A DNA stretch of 64,000 nucleotides from positions 40,507,681-40,571,680 of the forward strand of contig NC_088786.1 of assembly GCF_949628265.1 (NCBI RefSeq), written 5' to 3'. Of the stretch, positions 1 through 10,131 are shown piece by piece; position 1 is the first letter of the stretch, and each line of letters starts with the position of its first letter. Below the pieces are notes generated by a model. The model was not told the origin of the DNA. It did not search any database and was given only the letters and a program-made list of their open reading frames with translations. Position numbers and translations under genes: made by a program. This stretch comes from Cloeon dipterum (taxonomy: Eukaryota; Arthropoda; Insecta; Ephemeroptera; Baetidae).

Positions 1-211
1 AAAAAACCGCCCGGAGTTGTTTCAAAATGGTCAAAAACTGCAATTAATCAGGATATTCGCTACAGTTAAAAATTCGCAAGACATGAAAATACTGTTAGAC
101 ATTTTAAAACACGATTGAAATAGTTTTAAAACTCCGCATTCCTGTTTTCTCTTGAAAATTTCTTTTTTTTTTCAATTTAAATTGTTTTCTGAAAACAATA
201 TAACTCCGGAA

Positions 212-533
212 ATTACATATTTGACGGTTCCAATCGATTCTTGAGGTCTGAAAATCGGCGGAAACATGAAAACCGTTACTTTTGACAGTTTTTATTTGAA
301 TTTGGCGCCACGAAAATGCCGGCGACCAATCAGAGAAGCGAGCGAGACAGCAGCGCCCCAGTAGCAGCCAGCAGCTCGACTCTCGGCCCAATGAGAGAGG
401 ACCGCTTGCTTCTCTGATTGGTCTCTGGCGTTCTTGTGGCGCTAGTTTCAAACAAGAAACCGCCAAAAAGAACGGATTTTACGTTTCCTTCGATTTTCGG
501 CACGTTGAATCGAATTTTCAACCGAATAAATTA
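212..533. repeat. Palindromic non-autonomous element, copy 1
   Basis: The two halves are inverted repeats of one another. The left arm (about 240-345) has AAAACCGTTACTTTTG followed by TTTGGCGCCACGAAAATGCC. The right arm (about 410-500) is its imperfect reverse complement, with GGCGCTAGTTTCAAACAAG. No transposase is present, so this looks like a MITE or foldback element. A partial direct copy follows at 745, and a larger relative lies at 10870-11640. Exact ends and target duplication are not resolved. Confidence 0.7.
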
Positions 534-744
534 GATTCCCTAAGTAATCACTATTTTATTTTAAAATTCTGAGCGAGAGACTTTTAGATTTTTGCTGTTG
601 AAATTCTTTTAATAATTTTTAAATATCCGAAATTTTAAAAATAATTGCAAAAAAAGGTGTAATTTTGTCTCTGTTGAGAAATAAACAACAAATTCGGTTT
701 AAGTAAGCCGAAAAGTCGGTAATTTCAGTCAAAATGCTCTCTGA

Positions 745-905
745 AATTACATATTTGACGGTTCCAATCGATTCTTGAGGTCTGAAAATCGGCGGAAACA
801 TGAAAACCGTTACTTTTGGCGGTTTTTTATTTGAATTTGGCGCCACGAAAACGCCGGCGACCAATCAGAGAAGCGAACGAGACAGCAGCGCCACAGCGGC
901 AGCTT
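745..905. repeat. Partial second copy of the palindromic element
   Basis: This stretch repeats positions 212-360 almost base for base in the same orientation, including the GACGGTTCCAATCGATTCTT block and the CCAATCAGAGAAGCGA block. The right arm seen in the first copy is missing, so it is a half element or the product of local duplication. Confidence 0.7.
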
Positions 906-2682
906 GATTCGCCTCCGCTAGCTGCCACGCTGCTGCGGTGGCGCTGAACACTATTCAAATCAACAGAAAACCCGCGGCCATCTTTTTTATTCAAAGCCGT
1001 TTATCATATACAGAGAGAAATCAAAGAATGCCGAGTTGTTCCCGGACCTTCAATCAGTATTTTTGACTATTTGCCCCCCTCTATTTGTATGCATGTACTT
1101 TAAAAAAGAGAAATGCCGCCTCTCGGAGCGTGAAATATCCGCATTCATCATTTCGGGACGGAACGTTCCTGCTGTTTTCCGCTCTTTTCGAATGAATTTA
1201 CATAGACTTGAGCGCTCGAGAGACACGCAATGCAGCAGTGCAGTGTTGGAGCTTCTAAATTGGTCAATACTTTTGATACCACAAACAGAGAGAAAGAGAG
1301 AAAACGCTCACAACAAACACTTATTTTTATTCAATTTCCTCTACGCGCTGTACAGTTTATTTTGCCATACTAAAATTACGGACTATATTATTATATTATG
1401 TAAAAAGCACTCATTGTATATTCACTTACCAATTGGAATTTGGGGATATGCTCAAATTACGGAGAAATAGCATACAATGCGATCTTAGGACTCTTGTATA
1501 CTCCTGCACATTTTCTCGCGAAAAGAAGGAAAATTACTAAAAGGTAAGAGACTCGGTAGTCGTCACGATAGTTGCTGTTTGTAACGCAGAAATAAATAAT
1601 TATATATATTCATTCCTGTGAAAGTGGAGAAGAGAACGCATGCATTTCGCCCCGTTTATCTCTCATCTCACGCACCTCCCGCATTATTCGTTGAGCGTTT
1701 GCGTGTGTCAATTTCCCCCCACTCTGTGGTCTGTGTCATATCAGGGGAAACGTACGGTCGGTATATAGCTTCGTTTGATACTAAAAAAACAATACGCATT
1801 TATACACGTTTTATACACACGCCATTTATCGCCTTTTGCGCGAGGCCGCCGCGCAGTGTTCCAAGCCGTCACGAGAGGGCGACACCGTTCTTATTTAATG
1901 TACGAGAGAGCAGTTTCCCGCCAAATGTAAAAGGACGCGGGCGGGCGGTGACGCCATCTTTTGAAATCTTCGGGCCACGCGAGGCACTGCGCAAATTGCC
2001 AATTTTGTGACTTTTGATCGAGAGACAAACATGTGTACTTACAAAATTAATTGCTTTGCGTTTCTTTGCATCGTCTGTGATATTAGTTTTCAATTAATTG
2101 TTTAATATTCTGCTTTTCTCCTTGCCCCGAATGTGAATGCGAGCGATCGAGGATCTAACTTATAAAAAGCAGGTGCAATAATAAAACGGAACGAGACCTA
2201 AAACAACACACTAACTAACAAGTTACCTCTCTGCAAAATGCGTCGTTGTTAAACAATTGTGTGGTCTTTGTGTCTTCTGTCGCGTTCTCCACTCGTTTAC
2301 CGCCCTTTGTTATACTTTTATAGTGAAAATGCAACAAAGATAAACAATAAAGTCTTTAGTTTTAAAGATATATATACTATAAAAAAGCCGTCTCGTGTTT
2401 TTCATTTCCTGCATTGCGAAACCCTATAAATATAAGATTAATAATAATTGCCGCTAGTTGATTTCCAGGCTTTTAAGATAAGATAAGAAATGTAAGTGTG
2501 TGAGTGAATCACTTGAATCGAGTGAACTCTAACCGAGTTCTTTTGCCGATCAAGTGCTCCGCAATTTTATTGCTTCAAGTCTGTCTCATTAAGATTATTT
2601 TTTATTCAAATGACGTAAGATCTATTAGTTGGCAACGGTCTCATATTTTGATCAGAAATATCTTTCTTGTTATTTCTTTAGG
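906..2682. other. No gene recognised; intergenic
   Basis: Short open frames exist on both strands but none resembles a known protein or links to neighbours by convincing splice sites. A plus-strand AATAAA lies near 2346 and could end a transcript whose coding part is off the left edge, but nothing else supports that. Confidence 0.5.
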
Positions 2683-3060
2683 AACAGCTGATTAGCCCGG
2701 AAATTGGCGAATCGACCGTTAGATGGCACACCAGGCTGATGGAAATGGTTAAAAAATACGCGGGAATGAAATTATTAGGTCGGCACGCCCCTTTTTCGAC
2801 GCTGCTGATTGGCGGCTGGACCCTCTCCTGATTGGTCTCCATTATTTCAACGCCATATTGGCTTCTGACCGGCAAACAACAACCACAGATCGCAACCTGT
2901 CCCCCGATGGAAATTACGACTGCGCAAAAGGTTTTAATTTGGGTCAAGCATGCGCAGTGATGCGTTTTGACCTCTCAGTGAGATGAAGAAGCGATTTGTA
3001 CATACTGCGCATGCTTGGGATGCGCACAAGTTTACTGCGCAGCTTCAAAATGGGTGAATA
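2683..3060. repeat. Dispersed element with TGCGCATGC palindromes, copy 1
   Basis: It starts with AACAGCTGATTAGCCCGG and carries GGTCGGCACGCCCCTTTTTC, a CCAT-rich middle, and TGCGCATGC and CTGCGCAGCTTC motifs near its end. The same order recurs at 7336-7700 and, inverted, at 49165-49585. No protein is encoded. The GCGCATGC core resembles the binding site of NRF1-type factors. Confidence 0.75.
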
Positions 3061-5735
3061 TTCAAACAACTATAATAAAGTTAAGTTAATCACCATGAAA
3101 GCCTTAGTAGTATGGATAAATTGACAAATAAGGTGTCTAAAATTATCTACATCGAACGCCCTACAACTTTGCCACGGGGACAAATTCTCTAGGTCAAAGG
3201 TTAAGGTCACTAAAATTGTACACAAGATTTAAAGAAATTCCTGCATATCGCAGGCAACGAAAATTTTATTTTCTGAGTTAGCCAAAATGCGCCTCATTTA
3301 ATCATAGAAAACATATTGAAAAATGGTGCCATGATTTTTTCAAAATTTTGAGTAATTCAAATTTGAATTTGGAAAAACGTGTTTTTTCGTCCTAAAATTA
3401 GACTCTAATTGTAACTACACTACAGCCTCACGAATTTTCAGTCAGATTTAAACCCCTTTTGAATAGTTTTAAGGGGTGTGAAATCAATCCTCATCCCCCA
3501 GGGGGTTAATTTGTCTAAAATTTGGTAAGTGTTCCCATCATTGGTGTCTTTCCCCATGTTTTCCGCGCCAAAAACTCAAATCTGATTTCAATTTTCGTTT
3601 AAATCTCTTCCTTAAATAAAAAATGTAATTTATTGCTGTTTTTACGATTCAATTTATTTTAGCGCGAGAAATTACTCACAAGGCGCATGAATTGAGTGCG
3701 AAGGAAGTCTCAATTAGGAATTTTCACGCGCAGCCGACCGAGATACTACTTACAAAGTTCGTTTGCAATCATTAAAATTTCATTCTCTTTCATACTCGAG
3801 CGCACGCGGCGTTTGTTTTGATTTCCCTTTTCGCTCGCTCGCTGGCGGCGGCGGAAAAAGAAGGAAAATGCGAGATAAGAGAGGAAGCGGCCGCTTATCA
3901 CAGCGGCAGACGCACACACAGCCTCGAATTAAAACTGAAATCAGGATTTCATGGCCCAATTACGCCGCCGGCGCGCGCGCTCCAATGAACGCAAAACAGT
4001 GCAGCTCGCCTCTGCGAACGCGCGCATCCGTACACACACGCTCTTTTTATAATCCTGCGGTATGTTGCACGCGGAGAACTGTGCCGAACACGCGTCAAAG
4101 GTTGCGGTTCTCCGAAAAAATGTGAAAATTGCGACTTTTGACATTACACGGGAGTTTATTTCATTTTTTAATCAATTATTAAAATAAATAAATTATTTGG
4201 CTGTGAAATTTAGGCAATGGAATAATTTTTCACAGCTTCCAATCCTTGCGGGACCGTCTTGTGAGCACAAATCATGCAATTTTGAGTTATTTAAAAATTT
4301 AAATCGTAAAATTAAGCTGTCTAAATCTAAATTATTCCCAACTTTAACTGAAAAAAGTTAAAAATCGCATTTTTAAAAATTGTTTTCTGGAATTTTCTGC
4401 TTTTGAAATATTTTTCGATAGGAATGGTTGAAGGGTTCATTAAGGGAACAATAATTGGAATTATTTAAGACTTGTGTTCTCGATTCTCTCCCAGGAAAGG
4501 AGATTTTTTCTATAATTTATTTAGCTCAAAAATGTCGGTTTCCAATCGTGTAAATTTTTTGTGCTTTTCGAAGAACCCTGCTCGTCAAAAACTGGCATTT
4601 CTAAAAAAATTAAAGTCAAAAACATCATAAAATTCAAAATTGTTGCAAAAAAACGTTAATTTTGCACCAGATAAGAGCCTAAAATTGTTTCCCGTCTTAT
4701 TTTCATAGCTATAAATTAAATATCAATTCTAAGAATATTTAAATGAGAAGAAAATTGTGTTTTTCTATTAAATTTACTGAGCCAAAATAATTGTTATTTT
4801 TAAAGAGCGCTAATCTGAGATTCAAGGCTGTGTTGGTTTGACCTTTTAGAGGAACTGGTTTATTTATTTTTAATGCGAGGCGAGACAGGAAAATGATAAG
4901 AAAATATTTTGCGGTTTTTTAAGAGGCAAATGGAGATCATTATGCCACCGCACTTCCGCAATGCGACGCGATAATCCACTTTTTATCGCCTTTCAATTAA
5001 AAGCCGCTGTGCGGTGATAAAATCGCAATAAAAATTTAATTGATAAAATAATAAAATCGCCATAAAAACTGACATGACCAAATTCTTCAAGGAATAAAGA
5101 AAGAAAATTAATAAAATGGAAATTTTTCAGGTAAGAGCCTTGGAATCCATTTAAAATGAGTAGAATTCGGCTTATTGTATAATTAGAATTTTCCCTGAAT
5201 TAATTGTAAAGCAAAATCAAGCTTGAAAATTATTTTAAATACCAAAAAAATAGGAATATTGCAAGATTTCCGTTTTACCAGGCACAAAAATTTAATTTTT
5301 AATTATTTCTTCGAGCGTTTTAATTAATTTTTTGAACTGTTTGAGTAACGAGAAAAATAGAATTTAAAAAAAATTGCCCAGAGAGTGCAAAATATTTAAA
5401 CCGAGTTAAAAAAAGCACAAGTTGCATGTAATTAAAAAAGGCATCGAATTTTTCTAGAGAGCGAGATGAGCGTGTGGCGCGCGGGCGGGCGGTGTCGGTC
5501 GACCCCTTTAGTGCTCGAAACCATACAACTTTTGAAAAGGGAAGCAACAGGAAAGACCAATATTTGTGCAGCAACAAACGTGCCAGCAGCAGCAGCGTTG
5601 CGCTCTTCGTTCGTTCGTTCGTCTTCTTTGTGCAAGGCGGGCGGCGAAATCAAAAAGCGGCAATTTGAAAATGAAAAACGGCTTTTTATTCTAAAGTTGT
5701 TTCATTATTATTTGTCACTCAATTCAATAAAATAA
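3061..5735. other. No gene recognised; intergenic
   Basis: Mostly AT-rich sequence with GC-rich patches at about 3780-4110 and 5460-5660. The patches give short overlapping open frames on both strands with no protein resemblance. They could be promoter or first-exon sequence of an unseen gene, but I find no supporting splice structure. Confidence 0.45.
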
Positions 5736-5835
5736 AAACAGCGATAGGGATCAATGGTATTTTCATAGAATACTGACAGGAGATTTTTCCTTCTTTTTTC
5801 TTTTATTTATTATTTTACCATTAATTCAATCGTGT

Positions 5836-5881
5836 AAGTGTGTGTGTCTGTGTGTTTGTGTCGTGTGTGTGTGTGTGTACT
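5836..5881 (+). repeat. GT-rich microsatellite
   Basis: An interrupted run of GT dinucleotides, followed by short AAAG and GGGC runs (5910-5970) and a run of TAG triplets near 6066-6098. Confidence 0.85.
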
Positions 5882-6305
5882 TAGTATTTGAAAAATGCGC
5901 CGTGAGAAGGAGCGAGAAAGAAAGAAAGAATCGAGCTGCTGCGGGGGCGGTTGGGCGGGCGGGCGGGCGGGGATCGGACTCAAATTGGCACGTGGTTGAG
6001 TTTTTTTCAAGTTCCCCTTATCTTTTATTATTTCAATTCACAAAAAAGGAAATTGTCCAGCAAATAGTAGTAGTATTTTATAGTAGTAGTAGTTTTCGAT
6101 GTGATCTTAAATTAGAGTAGTACAAAAGGACCAAAAAACACTTCAAGTCACGATGATCAGCAACCAAATGCGCGTGTGTCGATTTCTTTTTCTTTTAATT
6201 TTGAAAATACTTTTAAATTATCACTTAATTGGCAATGTTTAAGGCCCTCCTGGGCTGAAATAATAACAAGCAAGCGACGTCCACAAGATCTTCGGCCGCT
6301 CTCCA

Positions 6306-6955
6306 CCTGAAACACAGCCACAAATATTTTTTTAGTGTCAAAAATCTTTAAAAATAAATTAAATTGGAACCAAAAGCCACTGTTTTATTTATGAAATTAA
6401 TTTTAGAGCATTTTTCTTCAAATTTCAGGTCGATTCTATTTTCTTAAGGTACAAGAAAATTATTTTGCAGTGATTCTTAGCCTAATTATTATTTTTTATT
6501 TATATCAGAAGTGCTTGGAGAAATTAAATTCCTCGCAGAAAATTATTTAAGAGCAATTTCCTTCAAATTTCATGTCGATTTTATTTAATAAAGCAATTTA
6601 GAAAATTAATTCACTGTGATTCTTGGCATAAATATTTTTTATTTATTTCTGAGGTGCTTGGAAAAATAAAATTTACCATGAAAAAATATTTCAGCAGCAT
6701 TTTCCTTTAAATTTCAGGTCGATTAAAATTTTTTTGTGATGAGAAAATTTATTTTGCAGTGATTTCTAGCCAAATTATTATTTTATTTATTTTTGCAGCG
6801 CTTAAAGAAATAAAATTCACCATGAAAAAATAATTAAACAGCAATTTCCTTCTATTTTCAGTTTGATTTTATTTATTTTTTAGTCTCAGGGGACAAATAA
6901 ATGAAAAACAATTTGATTTTAATTAATATTTAGTATTTAATAGGAGAGACTGACC
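6306..6955 (-). other. Probable intron in the profilin 3' UTR and downstream UTR exon
   Basis: On the minus strand the profilin stop is followed eight bases later by a donor (GAG|GTCAGT, exon end 6955). A good acceptor (TGTTTCAG|GTGGAG) places a further exon starting at 6306 and running downstream. The donor is so close to the stop that splicing here should not trigger nonsense-mediated decay. The 3' end of that exon is not determined. Confidence 0.5.
6405..6880. repeat. Four diverged tandem copies of a unit of about 144 bp
   Basis: The block TTTCCTTCAAATTTCAGGTC (with variations) recurs near 6413, 6557, 6701 and 6845, giving a spacing of about 144 bp. Each unit also repeats a TGATTCTTAGCC-like block and a GTGCTTGGAAAAAT-like block. 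The array lies inside the proposed 3' UTR intron of profilin. Confidence 0.75.
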
Positions 6956-6962
6956 TCGAGTG

Positions 6963-9122
6963 CTAGTATCCACAGCCGACGAGATACTCTCCGAGCTTCT
7001 CGACGACCGAAGCTGCCTGCTGGGGCTGGATGGGGTCTTCATAGAGGGCGACCACGACGGCCTGGGTCGTCTTCATGCAGTGCACGCCCACCTTGCCCAG
7101 CTTGGCGCGCACCACCTTGTCTGTGCCCGAAAGGTAGATGTAGCGGGTGCCGCCCAGCGTCAAACCCCCTGTGGTCAGCAGGTCTTGGCTCTCGAAGCCC
7201 GCCACCAGCTTTGCCAACTCGTCCTTCGACGGCTGAAAAAAAGAAAGACACAAATTCTTTAGTTTTTCATTCACACCAACGGGGAACGCGCAGACATGGC
7301 GTCGGGAAGGGTTCGGCGGGAAAGTTCGTTCCTAACAGCTGATTAACCCGGTAAAATTCGCGAATCGTCCGTTAGATGGCCAATTGAAATGTAACAAAAT
7401 GCGCGGGAATTAAATTATTCGGTCGGCACGCCCCTTTTCCGACGCTTCTGATTGGCCAACTGGATTTGCCGCCATTATTTCAACGCCATATTGAATTCTG
7501 ACCGGCGGGAAAACCAACACAGATCGCAACCCGGCCCCCCGGTGGGAATTTCGACTGCGCAGAAGGTTTCAATTTGCGTCACGCATGCGCAGTGATGAGT
7601 TTCTGCCTCCCTTTGAGATTTAGAAGCGATCTGAACGTACTGCGCATGCTTGAGATGCGCACAAACCTACTGCGCAGCTTCAACATTCAAACAAAATTTG
7701 GCGAATTAAGCCAAAATACGCGGGAATAAAATTATTAGGTCGGCACGCCCCCTTTTTTGCCACTTCCGATCGAACTGTCTCCTGATTGGTCTTCAATTTG
7801 TCGACGCCATCTTGAATTCTGACCGGCGGGAACAAAAACAGATCGAAAACCGGACCCCGGTGATTTACGGTAGATTTTTTTTTTAAATTATTTTCGACGG
7901 CTTTTAAAAAAAATTGACAGATAACCCAAATAATTAGTTCCTAATTGATTTGTAATTTTTTGTTTTGAAAAACATGTTTTTAGAATTTCCCAATAATTGA
8001 AAACAGTGTGGTAATTTCCTTTGATTTCGAAACTAGGTCAGTGAATTTGACTCGAATTTAAAGATCGATTGTCCATGTTGGGCCGACGGAGGAGCCTCAT
8101 GGAAATGAGTCACTCTTCTCGCTCGCTCGCTGCTCGGCGCGTGATTCACGGCCCGTTTTGTCCCTCGCTTTTTTCTTTCCTCCGCCGACTCCTTGGGAAA
8201 TTTTCTGACTCTGGTAAATAATGAAACGGCCATTAGGAAAATAATAATCACGAGTCACGATAAGGACAAAAAATAACACGTCTCAGACGACAGATGGACG
8301 ACTTTTGGACACATTTTTTGTCTAATTTTAGGCAGGCCCCGAAGCGCGACGCGAGTTTTATCTGCCGAAGATCTATTCTTGAAATAGGGCGTGGCCAAAA
8401 TCAGTTTCGGAGCCCGAGAAAAACATAAATAGTTGGTCGCTTGAATTTAAAGCCGAGAGATTGTTCGATTACGCAATTTGGCCGCAACGGTACGTCCTCT
8501 GGACGAGCGTGTTGACCACGGTCAGCGTCCAATTTCGCCTCACGCGCCGGCCGGCCGCTCGGCCGACCGGCCGGCACCCCGAAATTGGGACAAACTCAAT
8601 TAAATCGCACCCCCTGCCCTTGAAAAAAAATGGCGTCCGGTGCAGTCCTGACGGCACGGCACCTCTCGCGCCAACATCAAAAAGGCACTCCCTGTTTTTC
8701 AATCGAGGACACCGCCACGAATTCACGAATTATTGATAGTCATCACACGGCCGCGCACTTTTTTTTCTCCTCGTTTACCGACTCGGGGCCTTTAAATACG
8801 GTTGCGGCCCCGGCCCTGCTGGGGGCCGCGGCCTCCCCGCCTGCCCTGCCCGCCTGCGAACTGCTGCTCCGAATTCCGAATTTGGTCCCGTCGGCGCCCG
8901 AATTCGGCGGTCGGCTTCCGGGGGCGCGGGCCGCCGCCCATCCGCCGCCCGGCGACGGGGGCACGAGGCCCCGGGCGCGTGGCATGTGGCTCTGTGTGCG
9001 CTCGCTCTCACCTCGAAGCCCTCGGACTTGGCCCACACGTTGCCGTCGTGTCCGGCGATGGCCGCCTTGGTGACGCACCGCGAGGCGAGCAGCTGCTTGT
9101 CCACGTAGTCCTGCCAGCTCAT
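6963..9122 (-). CDS. chic: Profilin (actin monomer-binding protein)
   Basis: Two coding exons: 9122-9012 (37 codons) and 7232-6963 (89 codons plus stop), joined in phase 0 by donor GAG|GTGAGA and acceptor TTTTTCAG|CCG. The protein is 126 residues, the usual insect length. It starts [14 protein letters not shown] and ends with a C-terminal helix reading [16 protein letters not shown]. The N-terminal WQDYVD and the C-terminal helix form the poly-proline site of profilins; the [13 protein letters not shown] stretch belongs to the actin-binding face. Known role: buffers ATP-actin monomers and feeds formins and Ena/VASP. The start ATG is the first in frame and matches insect profilins. The intron (7233-9011) holds dispersed repeats. 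ITM2 lies upstream on the same strand. Confidence 0.97.
7336..7865. repeat. Dispersed TGCGCATGC-element copy followed by a truncated second copy
   Basis: The first copy runs from AACAGCTGATTAACCCGG (about 7336) to CTGCGCAGCTTCAACATTC (about 7686). A shorter partial copy resumes at about 7700 with GGTCGGCACGCCCCC and ends near 7860. Both lie in the profilin intron and lack coding capacity. Confidence 0.75.
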
Positions 9123-10131
9123 GGTGTGTGAGGACCGAAAAAGCGACTCGAATTTGACAGAAGCGAAAGCACGGAGTCAGTCTCGCCCGGCTGCGACTCT
9201 GAGAGAGGGAAGTAGTTCCGGCCGCGCAGCAATCCGCCAGTCCGCCCCCGAACGCGCCCCAAGCCCCCGCCCCTCTTTCCAAATAAGTTCTTTTTCACTT
9301 TTCGTTTATCCCCGGATGACTGTGTTGGGAAATTCTTCGAATTCGTCTCAAAAGCAGCCGATTTCGGGCAGGATCTACTTGACGACGCTGCAGTCAGCGC
9401 CACTCGGCCAATGGCGGCCGCTCGTCGAGGTGATTCCGACCAATGGGAGAGCCGCTTACTCGGCGTATTAGTCAGGATGCCCCGTTTCCTCGTCTGCGAT
9501 ACCGTCTGGCCCGGTCTGACCGACCCCAAGGACTGCAGACGCACCCTTGACCCCCAAAAGGGGTCGTTGCCGTCTCGCGAGCCACCCTTCCTCACAACCC
9601 GACGCGGAATTTTGCGAAATGGGCGGGAGGCGCCGTTCCGTCTCGTTCGGCTATTGATTTCCGTTGCGGTTTTTAATTTAAACGAGTAAAGCACGCCAAC
9701 TAAACTGATTAAACACGGAAACACACGATTAAAAATTCCAATATCTTTATTATTCATATTTTAACAGCTAATTCACTAGAATATAGTAAAATGCTACACT
9801 TTATAAACGTTGCAAAGAAGGTGGCGAGTGCGTTGCGTAGTATATATATCTAGTCTCACAATTATTATCAAGGATTAATATTTATTTATGGCAAGAGATA
9901 AAATTAAAAATTTGAAAAATATGACACGTGGATAGGTACCAATATTCTCTTTCACAGAGGAACGATTTATTTAAAAAATAATAAAATACACCTACGACAT
10001 TTAGAAAATGGTCTAACATCGGAACGCAGGCAATAAGTATATAATATATTCTCAATATTTTCTTTCTTTTTCTTCTTCGCAACACATTAAAAAGGTACAG
10101 TCAAAGCAGAAGATTATAATTACAAGCGCAA
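9123..10131. other. Intergenic: profilin 5' flank and ITM2 3' flank
   Basis: The profilin promoter should lie just above 9122, where the sequence is GC-rich; no clear TATA box is seen on the minus strand. Downstream of the ITM2 stop, minus-strand AATAAA hexamers occur near 9966, 9881 and 9744 as candidate poly(A) signals. Open frames here are GC-rich shadows with no protein resemblance. Confidence 0.5.

Noticed and set aside
8743-9757. Long GC-rich open frames over the profilin first exon and promoter
   Set aside because: They overlap the real profilin exon in other frames, have composition-driven residues (Arg, Pro, Ala) and resemble no family.
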